Source of the DNA: Prostheceraeus crozeri
Taxonomy: Eukaryota; Platyhelminthes; Polycladida; Euryleptidae
NCBI GenBank assembly: GCA_907163375.1
Contig: CAJQUW010009010.1
Location: forward strand, 230,496-294,495
Length of the DNA stretch: 64,000 nt
Direction: 5' to 3'
The translations under genes and the position numbers were made by a program. The notes beneath the pieces were generated by a model. It was not told the origin of the DNA and made no database searches. It saw nothing but the letters and a program-made list of their open reading frames with translations. Position 1 is the stretch's first letter, and each line of letters starts with the position of its first letter. Positions 56,263 through 64,000 of the stretch are shown here, piece by piece.

Positions 56263-58139
56263 GCAAGATATTCAGTCAAATCACGCAACCAATAGCACAA
56301 ACCAATGTTCATGAACCCAATGGATGCGCAATTCAGTCCCCACCTCCATGCCCTGCAACGGCCACGGCAAGCTCTCAAAGTTGACCTATTTTCACGGATT
56401 TTACTAAATTTGACCATCTCCTCTACTAATTTCAAGCATAGCCATAGCGGCCAAGATCAGGGTATCCGGGGTTTTTCCGTCAGAAAATTCCAGGACCATT
56501 TCAGAACATTTCAACATTCCTATGAATTATCCTCAAAATTACTATTAATGATCTTTCTTAATCATGTGTTCTAATATGTTCAGGTGTGCATTAGTGAAGG
56601 AATCGTCATCACATTAACATGAGTCCTTCTTTTCACTTCAAGCATACCCATCATTGGCATTTATTATTTGTGTTATAAGTTTGTCCAATATTTTTTGACC
56701 GTAAACGTGTGTGACTTATGAATGATCAAAACAATGTTAACGATGTTTCTTCTCATAATGATAGCCGATTGAGCTGATGGATAATCAAGTCGAGTGATTG
56801 CTCTAAATCATTGGATGCATTGTCATGGCTTAAAGCAATGATATCAATGCAAAATTGGTATAGTACATATGAAATGTTGAGGAAGATTGAGTGTGTTACC
56901 ATTATAAAATCTTTATAAGATAAATCAGCAGTTGAGCGTCATAAACACGCAAATGCTGTCCATGGTCATGATCCGGTTGAGTTCATCTAAAGCAACTGGC
57001 AGAAAGCTATTGGAATCGAGATTTTCTAACGCCAATTGCTATCGCTTGAGAAAATAAGAAGCTAGCCGAAGTTCTTCGAACAAAGGCACAAAATTGTAAA
57101 TTTAAGAAATTTGAAATATTCGGCGTACCTGCATCTTCTGTGATCGAAAGTTTATGTATATAATGGAGTATCCGAGAGTTATACTTATAGTCGCACGCAC
57201 GTGCGTATCTCCGGTCTTGATTAACTTTCAGATTCATATGCGCCTACCTAGATATCACCTCTAGCTCTAACCTGTAGCTGAACCCATTTTTACGGTGCAT
57301 GTCTTCTCCTTATACCGTGTATCGCATTATGTTTTGACATAGGGCCTATGGGCTAAAAGCGGTGGATTTCCTAAACCTCACTCTTCAAAGTTAGTGAATG
57401 ACGCTTGTCTTTGCATTATGCAATTTCATGTACGCAAGGCATATATAGTACTCATTGCATTTCATTTAATCGCGGTGAATTCAACCTGCTTTTTCAACGC
57501 AGCTTTTTTTGTACCGAATATATATTTGATAGTTCTATCTGCATAGTATCACACCATGGTATTAAGCTTCTCGCTTAATCATGAATATAAATTTGCCTTC
57601 GATATGTAAAGATTCGATATATTATTATACAAAACAAAACCGCTTTACAGATGAACTTTTAGCAGCATTAACACAGTAGACCTACTGTCACTTTACACGA
57701 GCTTTTACATAGTATTTGGAAAAAAATTTACTTTACATTCTTTTCCAGAGAGCCAAGAGGTCTTCGTATAATACCAAAAGAAGATATTTTGCAGAACAGT
57801 TAATAATTCTAAGAAACATATCAGCGTCTGTATTATCAATCGTTTTTTAATAAGTCGAGCTGCTATTGCCGATAAAATAATAGGTCTAAATTTTCGCCTA
57901 ATCAGCCTCATTTGGGAGCAAATCCTTTAGTCCCTAAAACTTGATATTAGACGCTTTTGAAAATACATCATTTTCTAACAAACTTATGAACATTTTCACT
58001 ATGAAATTGTTTTACTAAACCTTCATAATACTTCAGAAAATTGATTGTTTAGATGACATGAATATTGAACAGGAAAATGGATGTATTTATATCACGTCTG
58101 AAAATTTGGCAACTCAAATATAAAAACGTTTAATCAGGG
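56263..58139. other. No recognised gene
   Basis: Overlapping opposite-strand frames at 56244-56574 and a basic minus-strand frame at 57007-57237 are unassigned. Confidence 0.4.
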
Positions 58140-58164
58140 AACAATAGTTAAAGCGAGACAAAAC

Positions 58165-58410
58165 TTTATAAAACATAGCCATGATATTTAATGAATGCCC
58201 GTCGAAATTTCAATAACTTACTAATTGCAAATCTCAAATTGACCCGGGCATGACTGCAACTTTCAATAGGAAGTTGTGTCGATGTTGAGAGATGTGAACT
58301 AGGCCTGCTGATGATTCTTGATATTGGAGGAAATAGCTGCTATTCAGGTCTGTTCCCACTTTTCAACTGAGGATGCAACTCAATATTTAATTATTCTATT
58401 TACACAAACG
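58165..58410 (+). repeat. Dispersed repeat family R2, copy 3
   Basis: The most complete copy: from TTTAATGAATGCCCGTCG through GACCCGGGCATGACTGCAAC and GTGAACTAGGCCTGCTGATG to GAGGATGCAACTCAATATTT. It joins segments that occur separately in the copies at 20580 and 52855. Confidence 0.65.
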
Positions 58411-59159
58411 TAGCCATTCTTGAAACAAAAAGGCCGTCATAGAAATTCTATATAAATGAATTTAGGATTTTCAGAATATTATTAATAACACTTGATGATC
58501 ATGTACCATCTGGCTCAGAATGACACCGTTTCGAAGAGGGCACTTTGGCGTTCCTATGCGTTCCACAAAAAGGGCAGGTAGGAACTCCGTTCTCAAGCGT
58601 CCCCCCTCCGACGAAAGCCGTGGTTTGTACAGATAAAGTTATTTCAAAATTCAAACTCCTTCCACTTCAAAATACAAATTCAAATACTAAGATTTGGTGC
58701 AAGTATTGATGTTACCTAGTTAGGGAATTTGTCTAGCAACTTCCAGCATTTTCTCTACACGAACAACCGGTAAAACCGGAAAATACCGATTTCATCGAAA
58801 AATGAAGAGTTATCATAAAATGACGGTGCTGCATGGATAATAAGTTTGTACAGTTCTACAACCGGTGAAATAATATTCTAGTAATCATATCTGAGTTTTA
58901 ACACACACACTTTCCCAACACGCCGGTAGATACAGGTTATTATGCAAGAATCCAGCCAGAGATATATGTGCACGTTAAGCCAGAGATGAACATGAATGCA
59001 AGGAAATATATCAAAATATTTCATCAATTTATCCAGAGCGAATACAAGGTTGGTTGATCGGTGGGCATAGCATTATTCTAGTGAAAATTACATAATTCCA
59101 GCGAAGAAAGATCAATTTCCGCTTTGGTGTGCTACAGAAAATCAATGAATGCTATGCTT
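58411..59159. other. No recognised gene
   Basis: Contains a modestly GC-rich patch at 58530-58620 without a clear frame. Confidence 0.4.
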
Positions 59160-59400
59160 GTTTTTGATTGGTATTTGGTGATCCCATGAAATTGAATTAA
59201 TTTCTAATGAGAATGAATGTTTCCCATGAGCGTGTTTTTTTGTGCAGGACTGGTCTCAATTTTGTATTGCGCTATATCATAGGGTGTGGTTAGGTGCTGT
59301 ATGAAGTTTGGTTCTACTACCCTCTATATTTCCATACTTATGGATGTGTTAGTACTTTTGTACTCTGACTTTGCTTGTTGTTTATAACCAGCCCGAAATG
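59160..59400 (-). repeat. Dispersed repeat, inverted partner of 56020-56262
   Basis: Complement of the upstream copy, with scattered substitutions and one-base gaps. Confidence 0.75.
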
Positions 59401-59609
59401 GCTTAGGGCTTCAGCAATTACATTTGTAATTTACTAGCATCGATTCTGCTGAATTATATTAAGAACAAGGCCTGCAGCTTCGTGTTATGAAAGGAAAATC
59501 ATGTCATGGCATTCACTTAAAGCCTGGAACAGTCACGTTTTTTCACAACCGCAACCTATCATCTTTAAGTCACTTTTCTTTACCTGAAATCCTTTAATAC
59601 ATGACATAG

Positions 59610-59830
59610 TGGTGGAATCTCAGCAATGCTGATGTGGACATCTACCCCAACATCAGACAGCTCATCGTGGTTGGATGCGTCTCTCCAATTCTCCAAAATT
59701 CCTCAGAATCAGAGAGAGCCCGTTTTATGGCTTCAGACATCCGAAGGCACATCTCTTGTGCACCATCTCCGAGGAATGATTGGTAGACTGACAATCGTGG
59801 CAAAAAACAGTGGAAGATATGAAGACGTGT
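59610..59830 (+). pseudogene. hAT transposase C-terminal dimerisation domain, remnant
   Basis: One frame reads NADVDIYPNIRQLIVVGCVSP, then SSESERARFMASDIRRHI. In hAT transposases and hAT-derived genes the C-terminal domain has the pattern YPNIRxLLxxxxxLPV, then SxxxERSFSxLRRIK; the spacing from YPN to the proline is the same here. The LPEIL-like text just upstream also fits. Frame changes follow, and the rest of the enzyme is absent. Confidence 0.5.
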
Positions 59831-60258
59831 GAAATTTGGAAATCAAGGATATCTGTGATCAGCACAAAATATCAATGGTAGCTCTTATCCTTCGAAGTAG
59901 AAATCATTCGATGTCTTTGTCGAGTACTTAAATGGGATCAGGACAAATAAGTTGCTTACAAAGTTTAATATACTAAAATAAGCAAGTTTTGAAATCTTTG
60001 AATACCGGCATTACACAGTATTTCATGATGGTCGTTAATTACACAGAAGCGTTCAGTTTTCCAACCGAAATTTTTTATTGAGCGGCTCATGACGGCAAAT
60101 ACGAGACGGCTCGTCTGTCAATCGATGTCGCTTGAGTGATATCTGATAGGTGAGACACCATAATCTACAAGCAACATTGTGGAAAAAGGAAAAGGATGCT
60201 TGCGGGGGATTTGAATTCAAGAATGGTTTTGCAGTTGACATATAATTATTTTCAAGAA
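59831..60258. other. No recognised gene
   Basis: A 62-codon minus-strand frame (60053-60241) is unassigned. Confidence 0.4.
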
Positions 60259-61011
60259 ACTGAAGTTAGCAGTAGTTCTGGCAGTAGATTTTTAGAAATA
60301 ATTTTTTCAATCCGGATTTTCCACATGCCTGATGAAAAATGATCTAGGAATTTGTTCATCACATCAGCTTTCAAAAATTCCTCTCGGATCAGGGTAAAAT
60401 ATTAATAAAAAAATTCATTGAGAGATTAACTGATGCTTTCATGATCATATTCACGATTTTGTTCATACCAAAAAACCACGGATTCCTTTTCCAAGAGCCA
60501 TTCGAGAATTTGTTCAACACACTTGGAGTCCCTCCCAGCCCTACAATACTCGCTACTATAGCATAAACATAAAAGAAATCAACGACATTGTCATTTTTTC
60601 ACTAATTGCTGCTTCCTGACGCCAAACAACACTTTGTTCACACCAAACAACCACGAATTCCCATTATAAGAATTTTTCCAGAATTTGATGGCCTCCCTCA
60701 CAGCCTTGCAAGCCCTAGTTACTCCTTGTTCGTAGTCAGGAAGTGTCAGTAAGTGAAAAATGACAATGTCGTCTTGCAGGGCTGTGAGGTAGTCCAATGT
60801 GATGAACAAATTTTGGAATTGTTCTTAGAATAGGAATGCGTGGTTGTTTGGTGTGAACAAAATCGTAAATATGATCAGGAAAGCATCAGTTAATCTCTCC
60901 GTGCATTTTTTGATTAAAATTTGAAATTTGACTCATCCGAGAGGAACTTTTGAAAACTGATGAACAAATTATTTCTAAAAATCCACTGCCAGATCTAGTG
61001 CTAACTTCAGT
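60259..61011. mobile_element. Foldback element, 753 bp
   Basis: Inverted arms of about 300 bp. Both outer ends read ACTGAAGTTAGCA, then TCTGGCAGTRGATTTTTAG. Further matching words are ATTCCTCTCGGAT, GAGAGATTAACTGATGC and ACCAAACAACCACG. A third, partial repeat unit lies near 60610-60740. No coding capacity, and no target duplication identified. Confidence 0.75.
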
Positions 61012-61239
61012 GACTTTTATTTTCACATTTTTGTGTCAACGTGAGGCATGATGGGAAGGTATTAAAAAAATGAAGTTTTCGAAATGCAATGAAAGTGAGG
61101 AAACAATAGACCCAATATCAGGCTTTCTTGACACTTTATTTTGATTTTCATATTTTGATGTACTTGTGTAGGGAAGCAACTCGCACTCAATGTAGAGATG
61201 CGTCGTGACTTACACACGTACATGTACATTGTACATTGA

Positions 61240-61295
61240 TCGCACTTTTTTATTTTGTCAACCCCCTCCGCGCCGAAAAGCTGGATCCGCCTCTG
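61240..61295 (-). mobile_element. hAT-type terminus, solo
   Basis: Read inward from 61295 the sequence is CAGAGGCGGATCCAGCTTTT, a terminus of the CAGxGGCGGATCCAG kind common to hAT-type non-autonomous elements. The other end was not found, so its extent toward 61000 is unknown. Confidence 0.45.
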
Positions 61296-62436
61296 ACTAA
61301 GATGCGAGTCAATCTTTGACAACATATATTTACTGTTATTTTTAGTGTTACTGAAGTCTCTTTTAGCTAGGAAACAAGTTTGCTTCGAACAAAATTTCTC
61401 CAGCTAAAACATCCAGCTAAGACGAAGAAAAGGAGAAAGTCCGAAAACATGACCAAGCAAGACGAAGCAAGAAAAAGGTGCGTGTCGATACATAGGCCTA
61501 TTCTAATTCCTGATTCTTGTTATATTGAGTAATTGTTTTTGGAGCTGAAACAGGTGAGCCGTGGTAACATGGCCATCAGAAGAAAATTGCATCGACTCAG
61601 CGTTGTAGCAGGATTTAGTGTGTTCTCACCTGAATGATGTTAGTCATCCTGTGTCCTAGCTCTAATTGGTCGAATTCTTTTTCAATTACCTTCATGAGAT
61701 CGAATAAGTTTCGAATGTCATCTCGGTCAGTCACTTGTCTCTTGGTCAATCAGGATGCTTTCACAGGGAAATGACTTCCAGCCTGCATAGCAGTCGGCTA
61801 GTTGCTCGCATTTCCTATTTTCGGGTAAATTCGAAGTTGAGTGGGTGTTCCCGAATAGCCGGCGATGGATTATTACTATGTCCAAGATCAATTTGGTATC
61901 GAGATGAAAGCGGCAATTAAATACATGTGAGAGATGCGGCGGAACCTGGAGATTACGGGTATCTAGAAGAAGTCATCTCATGACATATCCTGGAATCTTG
62001 TGAAACATAGCATAGGCCTATTGTCCTGAAATCTATCATTTCAGTTCCCTTCCTTAAAATAGGCCCTACTACGTAATCTTCTACAGACATGATTTTTCGG
62101 GTCAAAGTATGTGGCTCCCTAGTTCCGAAAAATCATGCGATAAGTTCGCTGAGACTTTAATCGTTACTTCGAAAAATTCAGTGTGTATAACTCGGGAAAA
62201 ATTAAGGAATTTTAAAATTGGGAGCAGTAAAGATTAAATATATCTATGACTGATGACAAAATAAACAAAATTGCCTATTGTACAACAAGAAAAAGTAGAA
62301 ATTCCATGTTTTTGATATAGGCATCACTTTTTATATCGTTTGAAGATTTGATCAATAAGTGCAAATTCGCAAGAAAAGTATGGTCATAGGTCAAGCATTT
62401 ATAATTTTAATTTTGAAACATTGTACGTCTGCTTCA
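61296..62436. other. No recognised gene
   Basis: A short hairpin-like pair, GATTTTTCGG and CCGAAAAATC, lies at 62090-62136. Nothing coding. Confidence 0.4.
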
Positions 62437-62880
62437 CTAATTTTCAGCAGTTTGTATAGACAAGGAGGCCACTTTTGCTTTTATGAGCTTTCTTAGTTTG
62501 CTGCTGCGCTTTTCTCCAAAGCTGCGACCAGATCCACTCTGATGGGTGGGGAAAGCTGCTTTGAAAATGTCCTGACGGAATGTGCATGCGCAGTCGAGGA
62601 AATCTGGATCCTTGGCATTAGGACGGATGCTTCGTTTTCTCATCCGACCCACGCCGTTGATGTGAGCTTGATCAGATTGATCGGTCAATGTGCGAGTTGC
62701 CTCTGGAGATTATTCAGCAGGTTCAGGACTCCCACGCCTTGCGCGTTTATAAATAGTAGTTGGCTGATTAGGACTCTGATGACAGTCTGAAATCTGAGAT
62801 GCTACGAAACTCGCGTAAAATTCATCGCGGATAAATGGATGTTCATTGTTCACAGAAGGTATTGAACTGAAGACAGGGCG
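62437..62880 (-). CDS. Unassigned open frame, one in-frame stop
   Basis: On the minus strand a single register stays open except for one TAA at 62712-62710. The upper part has NNEHPFIRDEFYASFVASQI and TTIYKRARRGSPEPAE; the lower part has RMRKRSIRPNAKDPDFLDC and KLRKLIKAKVAS, ending at 62437. It is GC-richer than its surroundings and rich in Ser, Arg and Lys, so it may be a real but decayed or unspliced coding region. Upward, the frame continues over the antisense of the hAT-like fragment at 62881. No family recognised. Confidence 0.3.
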
Positions 62881-63060
62881 ATGAAAAGATACCTGAATTC
62901 TAGATTTCTTGGCCATGCTGATACATCTGAGATGCACAAAGCTCTTGAGGGATTGGTCAATGGCCTGGAAAATTCTAAGCTCCTGCAGGTGGTAATGGAT
63001 GGTCCAAATGTCGATATCGCAACTTTTGATAAGGCATCCACCTGTCACCGCTACCTAGCA
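62881..63060 (+). pseudogene. hAT-related transposase-like fragment
   Basis: Reads KRYLNSRFLGHADTSEMHKA, then NSKLLQVVMDGPNVDIATFDK. Proteins of the hAT-like, RNase-H-fold group share RYxxSRFxGHA followed by KLxQVxMDGPNVNW, so this is a short middle piece of such a protein. A stop lies just upstream and the similarity ends after about 55 codons. It is not the same copy as the C-terminal piece at 59610, which lies on the wrong side. Confidence 0.5.
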
Positions 63061-63592
63061 CCCGCACATATAGTTCTTTTACCAACCTTTTCAATTCGCA
63101 TTTTGATTAGTCTACATAGATAAGTTTACGTTGCTTAACAGCCAAAATAATTATCACCTAAACAGGCCTGTGATTACTCCTCAAATTCCTCAGATTCCTC
63201 AAATTTGTTTATTGCTCCTCAAATCCTCAAAAATTCCTCAAATATAGCTTAACTATGAGAAATTCCTCAAATACGACACACTGCGGACTAAATGTCGGAT
63301 AATGTATTGTTTTTAGCGAATGGCGACGATATGTAAACTTCCAAACAAGAAGCTAAGATAGAATCCTCTAACATGTACCCTACATCCATGCTGCTAATCA
63401 TGAATCACTCATGATTTATTAATTTTCTTTTTCTTCTCTTATGATTTATAACTTAATAATTTTTCTCTCACACACTTGGTAGATTTTAGATAGCGTAATA
63501 CCGCTGTGCTAGTTAGATCTGATATTTTGATTGGAAACAGACCTGTCCTTTTATCATCTGAATGGGTAGACTGTTAAATAGGATCTTTTCAA
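63061..63592. other. No gene; cluster of TTCCTCAAA words
   Basis: Near 63175-63275 the word ATTCCTCAAAT or TTCCTCAAA occurs about six times at irregular spacing. Otherwise AT-rich. Confidence 0.5.
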
Positions 63593-63600
63593 TATATAAG
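63593..63600 (+). promoter_or_regulatory. Candidate TATA box
   Basis: TATATAAG stands 57 bases before an ATG that opens a short signal-peptide-like exon. A start of transcription about 30 bases downstream would give a leader of roughly 25 bases. Confidence 0.3.
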
Positions 63601-63649
63601 TGATCAGCATAATTTTGAAAAGAGCGACTTACTCACCAATTCGTTCCAC

Positions 63650-63682
63650 ATGAGGAGAGGAGAACCGTTGCTTGTCCTTCTA
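63650..63682 (+). CDS. Candidate first coding exon, secreted or membrane protein
   Basis: ATG at 63650 opens MRRGEPLLVLL and runs into A|GTAAGT, a near-perfect splice donor at 63683, in phase 0. The basic start followed by a leucine run looks like the beginning of a signal peptide, whose rest would lie in the next exon outside or near the end of the window. The TATA box and spacing support a promoter here, but 11 codons are too few for certainty. Confidence 0.3.
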
Positions 63683-64000
63683 GTAAGTATTTCAAATTTC
63701 TAGACATTTTAGGATATAATGATTTTCTGTTAGCCATGTCATATTTAGCACATCAAAAATTAACCAGTCGTTAACTTGTTTTTTTAATTTTGTTACCTTG
63801 ACGCACTTTGTTGCGTTGAATACGTTGAATGTCGTTTTAATTTCTGCAAGTTTCAGGGCTGCAGATGTTCCGGTTCGTCCGGACTTATTTTGCTAAGCAG
63901 AGAAGTTGTCCGAAGTTATTGTCTGTCGAACTCACTCATTAAATGCTTTCACGTATTTAATGAGTGAAACACTGCGATCAACCTACAGAAATTGTATATT
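63683..64000. other. No gene; perfect 13-bp hairpin near the end
   Basis: TCACTCATTAAAT (63932-63944) faces its complement at 63955-63967 across 10 bases. Function unknown. Confidence 0.5.

Noticed and set aside
63175-63275. Irregular TTCCTCAAA repeats, considered as a CRISPR-like array
   Set aside because: Spacing is irregular, units are short and the DNA is from an animal.

Overview
The window looks like intergenic and intronic DNA from an animal, probably a marine invertebrate. It is AT-rich and nearly gene-free, and it is built from layers of decayed transposons: Penelope-like retroelements (PLEs), 3' ends of LINEs, Tc1/mariner, pogo/Tigger, piggyBac and hAT pieces, and many non-autonomous inverted-repeat elements. 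The short palindromes TACATGTA and TAGGCCTA recur, as I would expect in several marine invertebrate groups, but I cannot name the phylum. No rRNA, tRNA, CRISPR array or operon was seen.

Layout. 0-9 kb: a PLE copy split by a piggyBac-type element with TTAA ends, a Tc1 remnant, a precisely bounded hAT-type element and a LINE 3' end. 10-20 kb: two copies of a 0.72 kb palindromic element, a CACTA-ended element, a LINE 3' end with a still open frame, and an almost complete but decayed mariner-type transposon. 20-27 kb: a LINE reverse transcriptase broken by a 1.4 kb foldback, a second mariner-type remnant and a Tigger remnant. 27-36 kb: a short tandem array, two more LINE 3' ends and a piggyBac-like end. 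36-44 kb: two small elements ending in CACTGTAAAC, then a 6 kb inverted repeat holding one nearly full PLE and one inverted, truncated PLE, with a hammerhead-ribozyme-like fold after each stop. 45-55 kb: a PLE-type reverse transcriptase, another palindromic element, another CACTGTAAAC element, a LINE 3' end and a PLE endonuclease fragment that starts in a hairpin. 55-64 kb: weak host-gene signals and hAT-related fragments.

Host genes are few and uncertain. The best candidates are a GC-rich first exon at 55864-55959, a TATA box with a short signal-peptide-like first exon at 63593-63682, and an internal-exon candidate on the minus strand at 20038-20240. None matches a family I recognise.

The most rewarding parts are where elements date or define one another: the inverted PLE duplication supplies the empty site of a palindromic element and so reveals its 3-bp target duplication; a piggyBac-type element sits between consecutive PLE motifs; a foldback sits inside a LINE; and four small elements share one terminal decamer while carrying different iterated words inside.
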